Below, in pieces: positions 56,339-64,000 of a DNA stretch of 64,000 bases. Where the stretch lies: assembly GCA_903855945.1 (NCBI GenBank), contig CAIOAK010000015.1:186001-250000 (forward strand), written 5' to 3'. Origin of the DNA: an uncultured Anaeromyxobacter sp. (GTDB lineage: Bacteria > Myxococcota > Myxococcia > Myxococcales > Anaeromyxobacteraceae). The notes under the pieces were generated by a model that searched no databases, was not told where the DNA came from, and worked only from the letters and a program-made list of their open reading frames with translations. Position 1 is the stretch's first letter; each line of letters opens with the position of its first letter. Both the position numbers and the translations under genes were made by a program.

Positions 56339-58315
56339 CTACTTCGAGTCGTCCGACGTCGCCTCCGCGGACGCCGCAGGCAACTCCACCCGGAAGGTCG
56401 ATCCCTTCCCGACCTCGCTCTCGACGGTGATGGTCCCGCCGTGGTCCGTCACGATGGCGTGGCAGATGGCGAGGCCGAGGCCCGTCCCGCGCCCATCTCC
56501 GGAGGGACGGGTCGTGAAGAAGGGGTCGAAGATCTTGCCCAGGCTCGCGTGCTCGATTCCCGTCCCGTGGTCCACCACCTCGACGAACGACCTTCCCGGT
56601 GAACTCTCTCCGATGCGGACCAGGATCTCGCCCTTCGTTCCCGGGCGGGTGGCCTTGGCCGCGTTGGTCACGAGGTTCACGAGCACCTGCTCCAGGTGCC
56701 CACGGGAAGCCATCACGTCGGGGGCCCCGAGGTCCTTCACGCTCACCGTCGCCACGGCGTGGACGCTGCTCGGAAGCCAGCGAAGCGCCCCGCTGACGAT
56801 GTCCGCGGTTCGCAGTCGAGTCCTGCCCTGGCTCGGTGCTCCGAAGACGGACAGATCCCTCACCGTGCGCGTGATCTTCGCCGCGGCTTCGCTGGCCTCC
56901 CCGAGCATCTCCAGGATCTCCCGGTCTCGTTCGATCCAGGCCTCCGGGCTCGGTCGCTCCCCTTGCTCCACCTTTTCCAGGCTGGCCCGGATGTCCCCCA
57001 TGGCGGTTCCCACGCCCGCCACGATCCCCGTCATCGGGTTGTTGATCTCGTGCGCCACCCCCGTCACCAGGGTACCCATGGCGGCGAGTCGCGACGCCAC
57101 CGCGAGCCGCTGCTCCATCGCCCGCTGCTCGGTGATGTCCACGACGACCGCCATGTAGCCCGTGTTGGCCCCGGCCGGATCCTGGACCGCCGAGCCATAG
57201 CCCCGGACCCAGCACACCTTCCCGGATGGAGCGAGGAAGCGGTAGTCGCTCGTGAAGTCGCGTCCCGCGGCGATGGCCGCCATCCACTCCTGGTGCACCT
57301 TCTCCCGGTCCTCCGGATGGACCGACTCCATCCAGCCCTTCCCCCTGGCCTCCGGCGCGCTCATGCCCGTGATCCGCTCCATGGCGGGGTTCATGAACAC
57401 GTTGTTGCCCTGGGTATCGGCCTGGAAGACGCCGACGGGGGCGGCGGTCGTCAGCGTGCGGAAGCGGATCTCGCTCTCCTGGAGTGCGGCTTCGCGAGCC
57501 CGCGCCTCCGCCTCGACTCGCATGCGGTCGGTGATGTCCTCGAACACGCTGAACACGCCGACGACCACGTTCCGCGTCGGGTCGAACCGGGTCACCGCGC
57601 TGACCCGGATCCAGCGGTGCGAGGCGAGCACCGGGTTGAAGACGCCCATGACCGCGGTCACGATTTCCCGCCCGGTCCGGAGCGCCACCATGGCGGGATG
57701 CTCGGAGCCCGGAAGCTCCGAGCCGTCCTCGCGGAGCGCCATCCACTGCGGGTGAACGGAGGTGCGCCCCTGCATCTGGTCGAGACTGAGCCCCAGGATC
57801 CGCTCCGCGGCGGGGTTGGCGGAGGTGATGCGCCCCTCGGCATCCTGGTACACCACGCCCAGGGGCACGGCTTGCAGGAGTTCCCGGGAATGCTCCTCGC
57901 TCTCCAGGAGCGACTGCTCCGTGGCGCGGGCCTTGGTCGTCACGTCGAACACCGCGACGAAGTAGTCCTTCTCGGGGCTGTACACGGAGACCGAGAACCA
58001 TTGCTTCAGGGCCTCGACGTACCGCTCGAACTTCCGGGGTCGCCCGGTCGCCGCCACCTCGCCGTAGATTTGGAGGAGCTCGGGATCCTGCTCCCGGAGT
58101 CCCGGGATGACCTCCGACACCTTCTTCCCGGCCACGTCCGTGAGGCCGGTCAGGGTCTCGAAGGCTTCGTTGACCTCCAGGTAGACGAAGTCGTGGGGAG
58201 GCGGACCGTCCGTGAGGACCTTGCAGTAGGCCAGGCCGTTCAGCATGGCGTTGAAGATGGAGCGGTAATGCCCGTCGGCCGCGAGAAGGCCCGGTTCGCT
58301 CATGGCTTCCGGCAT
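56339..58315 (-). CDS. multi-PAS sensor histidine kinase
   Basis: 658 residues, no membrane span. Three PAS domains lie at about 15-130, 145-265 and 275-400 (DFVYLEVNEAFETLTGL; ITSANPAAERILGLSLDQMQG; NVFMNPAMERITGMSAPEARG). HisKA: AAMGTLVTGVAHEINNPMT, His near 425. HATPase: VLVNLVTNAAKATRPG, DHGTGIEHAS, GDGRGTGLGLA. No receiver. Third of three related kinases read in the same direction. Confidence 0.93.
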   Translation of the reverse strand: MPEAMSEPGLLAADGHYRSIFNAMLNGLAYCKVLTDGPPPHDFVYLEVNEAFETLTGLTDVAGKKVSEVIPGLREQDPELLQIYGEVAATGRPRKFERYVEALKQWFSVSVYSPEKDYFVAVFDVTTKARATEQSLLESEEHSRELLQAVPLGVVYQDAEGRITSANPAAERILGLSLDQMQGRTSVHPQWMALREDGSELPGSEHPAMVALRTGREIVTAVMGVFNPVLASHRWIRVSAVTRFDPTRNVVVGVFSVFEDITDRMRVEAEARAREAALQESEIRFRTLTTAAPVGVFQADTQGNNVFMNPAMERITGMSAPEARGKGWMESVHPEDREKVHQEWMAAIAAGRDFTSDYRFLAPSGKVCWVRGYGSAVQDPAGANTGYMAVVVDITEQRAMEQRLAVASRLAAMGTLVTGVAHEINNPMTGIVAGVGTAMGDIRASLEKVEQGERPSPEAWIERDREILEMLGEASEAAAKITRTVRDLSVFGAPSQGRTRLRTADIVSGALRWLPSSVHAVATVSVKDLGAPDVMASRGHLEQVLVNLVTNAAKATRPGTKGEILVRIGESSPGRSFVEVVDHGTGIEHASLGKIFDPFFTTRPSGDGRGTGLGLAICHAIVTDHGGTITVESEVGKGSTFRVELPAASAEATSDDSK

Positions 58316-58373
58316 GCTTTGATACTCTCAGATTTTGGGCGCGGGGCAAGGCCGCTCGTTGCTTCAGATGACC

Positions 58374-59501
58374 TCACCGCTTCCGGAGGACCCTGCCCAC
58401 CTCCACGGCCAGCTCGGACGGCGACCCTCCGTACCTCACCGACGCGGTGCTCCCGTCCGGGATCGAGGCGAACTCGTCCGCGTCCAGCGTGAACACCGCC
58501 CGGGTCATGTCTCCGTCCGGATGGTTCGAGAGGGAGGTCGATCGATCCCCCACGTGGAGCGTGAGAATCGCGTTCCGTATCGGGAACGCACGGTCGCTGG
58601 AGACCTCGATCTCCACGCCCCTCGCCCCGCCGAGGGCGGCCGACGAAGCGACGCTCCGGATGGACGTGATGGAGGCCGTGAAGGTCTTCTCCCGGACCGG
58701 GATGGCCCGACTCGCCGCCGCGAGAGGCCAGGAGGCCACGGACTGCTGCACGGAAGGCGCCGTCTGGACGGGAGGGGGAGCGACGGTCTTGCCGAACCGG
58801 ATGTTGGCGAGCGAGATCGCGCCGCTGGCCGTCCGATCGAATGCGAACCTCACGCCCCTCAGCTTGCGGAGGATCGCGTCCGAGCCCGCGAAGTCGCCGA
58901 GCGAGATCCGGACCGTCTGGAGGATCGGAGAGACCTCGGGCGTCCCGTAGGTCAGCATCCCCACCGGGCCGGCCAGGTTGGCCCCCACCATGTAGTTCCT
59001 CACGTCCACCGGGCTCGAGAGCGTCCCGTCCGTCCCCTCCAGCAGGATCGAGAAGGAGGTGCTCGCTTCCACGTTCAGCGGATCGGTCCGGATCGGGGTG
59101 AGCAGGGAGCATGTCCCGCTCGCGTCCTTCTGTGGGGCGGGCATGAGCACTCGGCGTGAAACCCGGAACTCGAGCGTCTTCGCGGCACCGAACCCGGCGA
59201 TCGCGGTGGCGTCGAACCCGGCGGAACCCGGCCTCGCCAGGTTGACCTGGAGGTAGACGTCCGCTCCCCCCCGGGTCCACGCGATGGACGCGGCGCGCTG
59301 GTCCGGACAATCCATGCTTCCGAGGGGCTGGCCGCTGATGTGGTCGATCGCGATGTTCGGGACGTCGAGGGGGATGCCCTGTTCGGATGTGCCGGTGGCG
59401 CCCCGGAAGTCCTCGATCGGCCATTCGGCGGAGGGAGAGCTGGAGAAACCTCGATCGACCCGGGCCGGGAGCGGACCTCGCAGGAGGTCGGCGCCGGTCA
59501 C
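58374..59501 (-). CDS. unknown protein, probably truncated at the N terminus
   Basis: 375 residues from a GTG at 59501. No signal peptide, although the sequence has the look of a secreted protein: beta-rich, with AAAS- and Ser/Thr-rich linkers (PPPVQTAPSVQQSV) and two Cys (GSMDCPD, GTCSLL). In the same frame upstream of the GTG another 17 codons read NLPSAIRNFDPAYGLPT and then hit two stops in a row (TGA TAG), which suggests the original start was lost. C-terminal half repeats a beta pattern. I recognise no family. Confidence 0.55.
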   Translation of the reverse strand: MTGADLLRGPLPARVDRGFSSSPSAEWPIEDFRGATGTSEQGIPLDVPNIAIDHISGQPLGSMDCPDQRAASIAWTRGGADVYLQVNLARPGSAGFDATAIAGFGAAKTLEFRVSRRVLMPAPQKDASGTCSLLTPIRTDPLNVEASTSFSILLEGTDGTLSSPVDVRNYMVGANLAGPVGMLTYGTPEVSPILQTVRISLGDFAGSDAILRKLRGVRFAFDRTASGAISLANIRFGKTVAPPPVQTAPSVQQSVASWPLAAASRAIPVREKTFTASITSIRSVASSAALGGARGVEIEVSSDRAFPIRNAILTLHVGDRSTSLSNHPDGDMTRAVFTLDADEFASIPDGSTASVRYGGSPSELAVEVGRVLRKR

Positions 59502-59637
59502 CGTGGTGGGGAGCCCGTACGCCGGATCGAAGTTCCGGATCGCGCTCGGGAGATTCTATCAGACTTGACGCCGCCCCTGCGGCAGTATGCCTCCGGATTG
59601 ACTACCTCGATCCAGACCGGATTGAATGGGAAGTTCG

Positions 59638-61242
59638 ATGAAGCCCGTTCTCCTCGCTGGAGCGATCGTTCTCGGCCTTTCGGCAGGTCTCCTCGCCACC
59701 GGATGCGGGTCCTCGGGATCGGGAAGCACGGGTCCAACAGGTCCCACCGGCCCGACGGGGCCCGCATATGGAAAGCCCGAACTCCTCTGGTCGCGAGGCG
59801 GCTGCCAGACGAGTTCTTGCGGCACTGGATGGTACGCCTCGCCCGTCGTCGTCGATGTAGACGGTGACGGTGTACCGGATGTGGTCTGGGGAGCGTACGA
59901 CCTCGTCGCGTTGCGGGGGACCGACGGCTCGGTTCTCTGGCGCAACACGTCCTTGTCAACCCGGGTCTTCGGCGGCCCTGTCCTGGCGGACCTCGATGGA
60001 GACGGCGCTCCCGAGATCGCCGCGGGTCGCGGGACTTCTGGCCAGGTGATGATCCTCGGTCTCGGCGGAGCCTCGAGATGGACCGGGGCCGCATTCACTT
60101 CGGGTGAAGTACGCTCGCTCGCCGCCGCTCGCGTCTCCGGACGCACAGGCTACGACCTCGTCGCTGGCCGAGCAGGGAGCGGTGCCACCGGTCAGGTAGC
60201 CGTCCTGAATGCGTCCGGCTCCATCCTGGCTGGATGGCAATCCCTTCACTCCGGGTCAGCGTCGGTCGGCGGGGGCATCTACGGACAGAGCATCGCGACA
60301 GCCGACCTGAACAGCGACGGCCGAGCCGAAATCGTCGCTCCCACGGACGCGCCGTACATCCTCGCACTCGGTGCGGACGGGAACGACCTCCCCGCCAGCA
60401 GCCACTTCGGCGCGGGAAAGGTGTTCGGCCAGGTTCCCGTGCACACGACCGACGCCGGCGCCGTTTCGGGCACGACGAACTGCGCGACCGACCAGCTTCT
60501 CCACTTCTCGTCCTCGCCTGCGTCCATCGGCGACCTGGACGGGGACGGGACGCTCGAGATCGTCGTCGTCGGAAGCGTCTACGACTGCTCCACCAACCCC
60601 TACACCGACCTGTACCACGTCCCGGTCATCCTCAAGGCCGATCGCACGCGGCTCAAGACCACCACCTACGACTGGACGGTACTCCCCGTGCCACCCTCCG
60701 GGGCGGCTCCGAAGTCGCAGGACTCCAGCGTCATCGAGATGGCGATGCCGAACCCGGTGCTCGTGGACCTCGACGGCGACGGCAAGAAGGAGATCCTGTA
60801 CGCCTCCTACGATGGTCGGGTGCATGCGTGGTGGCTCGACAGGACGGAGCACGGTTCCTGGCCGTACACCGTTCCAGGTTCCGGGATCCGATTCGCCTCC
60901 GAACCCGTGGTGGCCGACCTCGACGGCGACGGGAAGTCCGAGGTGATCTTCACTACCTGGCCGGAGAAGGCGAGCGGCGCGAGCGGCTCACTCATCATCC
61001 TCGACTGGCAGGGGCGCCTGGTCTACTCGGTGGAACTGCCACCCGCCTTCCCCGCTCCGGGGTGGAATGGCGGGCTCGGGGCGCCCACGCTGGCGAGACT
61101 CGGAACCAGCACGGAACTCGCGGTGGTCGTGGGAACCGCACGTTCAGGGGTCGTGGCGTACCGGATCCCCGGTTCGGTGGCGACCGGGATTCGCTGGGGA
61201 ACGGGTCGGGGCAACTACCGGCGGGACGGGACCGGGCCCTGA
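59638..61242 (+). CDS. FG-GAP/VCBS-type calcium-binding repeat lipoprotein
   Basis: 534 residues. Lipobox LLATGC. Soon after is a collagen-like stretch GPTGPTGPTGP. At least six repeats with DxDxDG-type calcium loops follow: VDVDGDGVPD, ADLDGDGAPE, ADLNSDGRAE, GDLDGDGTLE, VDLDGDGKKE, ADLDGDGKSE, building an integrin-like beta propeller. It is probably on the outer surface. The gene uses more A/T-ending codons than the rest of the window. Confidence 0.85.
   Translation: MKPVLLAGAIVLGLSAGLLATGCGSSGSGSTGPTGPTGPTGPAYGKPELLWSRGGCQTSSCGTGWYASPVVVDVDGDGVPDVVWGAYDLVALRGTDGSVLWRNTSLSTRVFGGPVLADLDGDGAPEIAAGRGTSGQVMILGLGGASRWTGAAFTSGEVRSLAAARVSGRTGYDLVAGRAGSGATGQVAVLNASGSILAGWQSLHSGSASVGGGIYGQSIATADLNSDGRAEIVAPTDAPYILALGADGNDLPASSHFGAGKVFGQVPVHTTDAGAVSGTTNCATDQLLHFSSSPASIGDLDGDGTLEIVVVGSVYDCSTNPYTDLYHVPVILKADRTRLKTTTYDWTVLPVPPSGAAPKSQDSSVIEMAMPNPVLVDLDGDGKKEILYASYDGRVHAWWLDRTEHGSWPYTVPGSGIRFASEPVVADLDGDGKSEVIFTTWPEKASGASGSLIILDWQGRLVYSVELPPAFPAPGWNGGLGAPTLARLGTSTELAVVVGTARSGVVAYRIPGSVATGIRWGTGRGNYRRDGTGP
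60093..60108 (+). repeat. dispersed palindrome copy 7
   Basis: ATTCACT-TCG-GGTGAA inside the FG-GAP lipoprotein gene. The outer five bases of both arms (TTCAC/GTGAA) are perfect. This gene is less GC-rich, so chance is more likely here. Confidence 0.35.
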
Positions 61243-61305
61243 CGCCGGCGGCGGGCCTCGGCCTGGTCGTCGCGACGCGCTGGACTTTCGGTGACATGGT
61301 TCCCT

Positions 61306-61311
61306 CATAAT
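61306..61311 (+). promoter_or_regulatory. candidate -10 element (CATAAT) before the FMN-barrel gene
   Basis: CATAAT, matching the sigma-70 -10 at five of six positions, lies 35 bases before the ATG at 61347. A convincing -35 is not visible (GACTTT at 17 bases). Confidence 0.35.
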
Positions 61312-61346
61312 GGGTCAACCACGAATCCCCTGACCTGAGCGAGCGC

Positions 61347-61988
61347 ATGCCCGACCTCCCCCGGACGCCGCGCACCACGCACCGGCGCCTCCCGAAGCGC
61401 GGTTCCCACGACATCGCCCTCATCCACGCCATCCTCGACGAGGGGCTCGTCTGCCACGTCGGCTTCGTCGTGGACGGGCAGCCCTACGTGCTCCCTGCCA
61501 CCTACGCGCGCATGGGTGACCGGCTCGTCCTGCACGGCTCGCTCTCGAACCGGATGTTCCGTGCGCTCGTGTCCGGCGCGCCCACCTGCGTCACCGTCTC
61601 GCTGCTCGACGGGCTCGTCCTGGCCCGCTCCGCGCTCCACCACTCCATGAACTACCGGTCGGTGGTCGTCCTGGGCTCGGCCCGGGCCGTCGAGGGGCGC
61701 GAGGCGAAGCGCGCCGCTCTCGAGGCCATCGTCGAGCACGTCGCGCCGGGACGTTTGCTCCAGGTGCGACGCCCCTCCGACAGCGAGGTGGACGGCACGC
61801 TGGTCCTGGAGCTGCCCATCGCCGAGGCGTCGGCGAAGGTTCGCTCCGGGCCCCCGATGGACGAGGAGGCTGACCTCGCCCTCGACTGCTGGGCGGGGGT
61901 CATCCCGCTCCGGGTCGTCGCAGGGGAGCCCGTGCCGGACGCGCACGTGCCGGCGGGGATGGCGGCGCCCGAGCCTGAACTGCCCTGA
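61347..61988 (+). CDS. pyridoxamine 5'-phosphate oxidase-like FMN-binding protein
   Basis: 213 residues. The split-barrel fold typical of FMN-binding proteins is seen in GLVCHVGFVVDGQPYVLPA (first strands), ATYARMGDRLVLHGSLSNR and the SMNYRSVVVLGSARAVEG strand pair. It is closer to the NimA/PPOX-class flavin proteins than to PdxH, which lacks this extension. Role uncertain: flavin or F420-linked reduction, or heme-like ligand binding. Confidence 0.85.
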   Translation: MPDLPRTPRTTHRRLPKRGSHDIALIHAILDEGLVCHVGFVVDGQPYVLPATYARMGDRLVLHGSLSNRMFRALVSGAPTCVTVSLLDGLVLARSALHHSMNYRSVVVLGSARAVEGREAKRAALEAIVEHVAPGRLLQVRRPSDSEVDGTLVLELPIAEASAKVRSGPPMDEEADLALDCWAGVIPLRVVAGEPVPDAHVPAGMAAPEPELP

Positions 61989-62011
61989 AGAACCAGAAGA
62001 CCCGCCATCCC

Positions 62012-62314
62012 TTACGCCTTCGAGGCCTGGGCAGCGGCCTTCTTGGCGGGGGTCTCGGCCAGCACGCCCACCGCAGCGCCGGCCACCGCGCCGCCGACCG
62101 CGAAGAGCGCGCCCACGCCCGTGACGCCCATCACCATCCCGAAGACGATCAGCGCTCGGACCGCGAAGGTGGGCTGAACCGGCGTCCCGAAGATCCCGCC
62201 GGCCAGCATCACGCCAGCGTAACCACCGTAGAGCAGAGCGGGGAGCAGGGCGATGGCGAGGAAGAGGGCCAGTCCGACTGCGGCGCCGACGATGCTGGGG
62301 GTCTTGCGGTTCAT
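62012..62314 (-). CDS. small hydrophobic membrane protein
   Basis: 100 residues with three hydrophobic segments (VGAAVGLALFLAIALLPALLY, VRALIVFGMVMGVTGVGALF, GGAVAGAAVGVLA) and an Ala/Lys-rich tail. AAGGAGAAC precedes the ATG. The Gly-rich helices are unlike known families I recall. It faces the FMN-barrel gene convergently. Confidence 0.7.
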   Translation of the reverse strand: MNRKTPSIVGAAVGLALFLAIALLPALLYGGYAGVMLAGGIFGTPVQPTFAVRALIVFGMVMGVTGVGALFAVGGAVAGAAVGVLAETPAKKAAAQASKA

Positions 62315-62420
62315 GATGTTCTCCTTCGAGTTCCGTCGTGGTTGGTAGACAGGAGGAGGTAATGCACCTGCCTTGCCAACCGGGCGGCCACGGGATTTCA
62401 GGGGGTTGGCCGTGTGGGAT

Positions 62421-62436
62421 GTCGGGATTTCCCGAC
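62421..62436. promoter_or_regulatory. 16-base palindrome GTCGGGATTTCCCGAC
   Basis: Perfect seven-base arms around a two-base centre in the 171-base gap between divergent genes. It sits where a -35 of the downstream lipoprotein would be, so an operator role is plausible. Confidence 0.4.
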
Positions 62437-62485
62437 GGGACGTCTGGCCGAATACACTGGGCGTCCACCCGAACGGGGCAATCTC

Positions 62486-64000
62486 ATGATCACGGGAAAC
62501 GGCAACGGTGGCGACGGGATGAAGCGGACGACGTCCTGGCGGACCGCGGCGGTCGCCGCCGCCCTGCTGTCAGGCTGCGTCTCCTCGGCGGCGCCCGTCC
62601 CGCTCGATGTCCCGACGGCGATCCTGCAGGCGCATGTGGACAATCCGGAGCTGGCGACGCAGCTCGTCCCGGGCTTCCACCTGAACCCGTTCGTCCGGAG
62701 GACGGCCGCGCCGGTGGCACCGGCCAGCACGTCGATCCTGCTCCCGGTCGCCGATCTCGAAACGGCGTACGAGACCTCGTTCTGCCAGCTCAACGACGCC
62801 CGCGGCGTGACCATGCAGTCGCCGCAGTGCCTGGCCAACATCGCCTACATCCGCCTGCAGAGCGGCACCGGCTGGTTCGATCTCGCCGCGAAGCCCGTCC
62901 TGAACAACCCGGTGGGGGTCACCGGCGTCCTGTTCCAGCCGGTCAACTACTCGACGAAGGTGATGTTGCCCCAGGGAGAAGCGACCTTCGCGGTCTCGGG
63001 CGGCCTGATGCTGCCGCAGGGCATCTCCGGCGCAAAGCTGAAGGGCGTCGTCACCTACTTCCACGGCACCACCTTCGACAAGGCGATGGTGGGCTCGAAC
63101 TACGACGGAAGCGGCGAGACGCGCCTCCTGGCCGAGGTGTTCGCGTCCCAGGGCTACGTCGTCGTCATCCCCGACTACGTCGGGCAGGGAGCGGACTGGC
63201 AGAACGTCCACCCGTACGTGCTCTATCCGCAGGTGAGCGCCAAGACCGCGGTCGACATGCTGGCGGCCGTCGCGCCGACGATCCGCGCGCAGTACCCGCT
63301 CGACGCCGGCGCCCAGCTGAAGCTCTTCTCGGCCGGCTATTCCGAGGGCGGCGCGTACTCGCTCTGGCTCTCGATCTTCCTGAACCAGCAGCCGGCGACG
63401 CTCGATCCGCTGTACCGGATGACGCACTCGGTGGGCATGGAGGGCGCCTACAGCACGTCCACGGTGACGAAGGGGTTCCTGTTCGACGACGTCGCGCAGC
63501 TGTGGATCAACCCCTACAACATCCAGACGCAGGCCATCACCAACCTCGTCAAGCCGCTCTTGAGCGCCGACGCCTTCCTCTCCTACGCGACCTACCAGCT
63601 GAACGGCGACGTCGCCTCGGTCTTCCACCCGGACTTCTACGCGCTGCGCTGCACGTCGCCGCTGCCGCAGACAGCGTGCAACGTGGGAGGGCAGAACGTG
63701 GACATGGCGGCCGCCTTCGCCCGCGCGTCCACGAACGTGGCGGCGCCGGTCCTTTCGAGCGCGCTGCGCAAGTCCGCCAACGGCGCCACGTATCCGGGCG
63801 ACCTGCTCCTCTCCTCGAAGAACGGCATCGCCTCGCTCGTCAGCCCGGCGATCCTGGGTGCTTCCGGGCAGGCGCAGCTCGACGCCGCGCTGCGCGCCGC
63901 CGACGTGAACCTCGCCGGCTTGCCCGATCAGGCGGTGAGCATCATCACCCTGGACCAGGATTCGGTGGTGACGCCGAACAACTACCAGACGCTGCTCGCT
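62486..64000 (+). CDS. alpha/beta-hydrolase lipoprotein, cut by the window end
   Basis: 505 codons are visible and the gene continues beyond 64000. The N terminus has a lipobox ALLSGC. The ATG at 62486 is used; the one at 62519 (MKRTTSWR) gives a cleaner signal. A hydrolase core has VVTYFHGTTFDKAM, PDYVGQGADW and AGYSEGGAYSLW, the nucleophile Ser being about residue 290. Later motifs (VSIITLDQDSVVTP) may supply the Asp. It resembles secreted lipases or esterases in general but the exact class is unknown. It parallels the large lipoprotein lipase at 22996. Confidence 0.8.
   Translation, partial: MITGNGNGGDGMKRTTSWRTAAVAAALLSGCVSSAAPVPLDVPTAILQAHVDNPELATQLVPGFHLNPFVRRTAAPVAPASTSILLPVADLETAYETSFCQLNDARGVTMQSPQCLANIAYIRLQSGTGWFDLAAKPVLNNPVGVTGVLFQPVNYSTKVMLPQGEATFAVSGGLMLPQGISGAKLKGVVTYFHGTTFDKAMVGSNYDGSGETRLLAEVFASQGYVVVIPDYVGQGADWQNVHPYVLYPQVSAKTAVDMLAAVAPTIRAQYPLDAGAQLKLFSAGYSEGGAYSLWLSIFLNQQPATLDPLYRMTHSVGMEGAYSTSTVTKGFLFDDVAQLWINPYNIQTQAITNLVKPLLSADAFLSYATYQLNGDVASVFHPDFYALRCTSPLPQTACNVGGQNVDMAAAFARASTNVAAPVLSSALRKSANGATYPGDLLLSSKNGIASLVSPAILGASGQAQLDAALRAADVNLAGLPDQAVSIITLDQDSVVTPNNYQTLLA

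Noticed and set aside
59726-59760. GPT repeats suspected as a tandem repeat element
   Set aside because: It is a short collagen-like stretch in the FG-GAP lipoprotein, part of the coding sequence.

Overview
The window is about 70% GC by eye, packed with genes, and almost entirely chromosomal. The organism is most likely a Myxococcota member, probably close to Anaeromyxobacteraceae. I infer this from the gene content: several outer-membrane lipoproteins, orphan PAS/GAF histidine kinases, ETF and a thiolase, a ptb-buk pair, a tryptophanase-type lyase, and KaiC-like/PEP-synthase hybrid genes. No rRNA, tRNA, CRISPR array, insertion sequence or prophage gene was recognised. No gene-free gap exceeds 300 bases. 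The largest is 34983-35267, which holds a perfect hairpin and a possible gene fragment.

Layout. 1-9.4 kb: a long leftward run with an MBL-fold exonuclease, an RluA-family pseudouridine synthase, PBP1A, TatB, TatC, an unknown membrane protein, a thiolase, a 64-residue protein and a rhomboid-like pseudoprotease. 9.4-16.7 kb: a DUF2442 gene remnant, then the leftward cluster etfB-etfA-MBL hydrolase-terC-DMT exporter, and an unusual protein with a degenerate KaiC-like front half and an ATP-grasp pyruvate-dikinase-like domain. 16.7-22.8 kb: gdhA, buk-ptb, a membrane-anchored TAXI protein and a phenylacetate-CoA ligase. 22.9-27.3 kb: a large surface lipase-type lipoprotein followed by a FadL porin, resembling the Vibrio VolA-FadL lipid-scavenging pair. 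28-35 kb: a YgiB-like lipoprotein with a YgiC-like ATP-grasp enzyme, glgX, an MBL hydrolase and a prolyl oligopeptidase. 35-43 kb: a SlyD-like isomerase, a beta-barrel protein, and a leftward six-gene run (tnaA, alpha/beta hydrolase, receiver without its phospho-Asp, barrel protein, kup, tetR) with overlapping starts. 43-48.8 kb: pyruvate carboxylase, a ferric-reductase-like flavoprotein, a 58-residue protein with one CxxCH, a zinc-ribbon membrane protein and an alanine-zipper lipoprotein. 48.8-52.3 kb: two L,D-transpeptidases, a FabL-like reductase and two ferritin-like proteins. 52.3-58.3 kb: a PAS protein and three related orphan histidine kinases. 58.3-64 kb: a less GC-rich stretch with a probably truncated protein, an FG-GAP lipoprotein, an FMN-barrel protein, a small membrane protein and a hydrolase lipoprotein cut by the window end.

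Three themes stand out. First, surface chemistry: a lipoprotein ending in lysine sits beside two L,D-transpeptidases, suggesting a Braun-lipoprotein-like anchor outside the gammaproteobacteria, and there is the VolA-FadL-like pair. Second, many genes are translationally coupled through 4-base GTGA/ATGA/TTGA overlaps, so several true starts are GTG or TTG inside longer open frames. Third, a dispersed palindrome, ATTCACT-N3-AGTGAA, recurs mainly inside coding sequences, where it forces codons that are rare in this genome. One copy is perfect. Its role is unknown.
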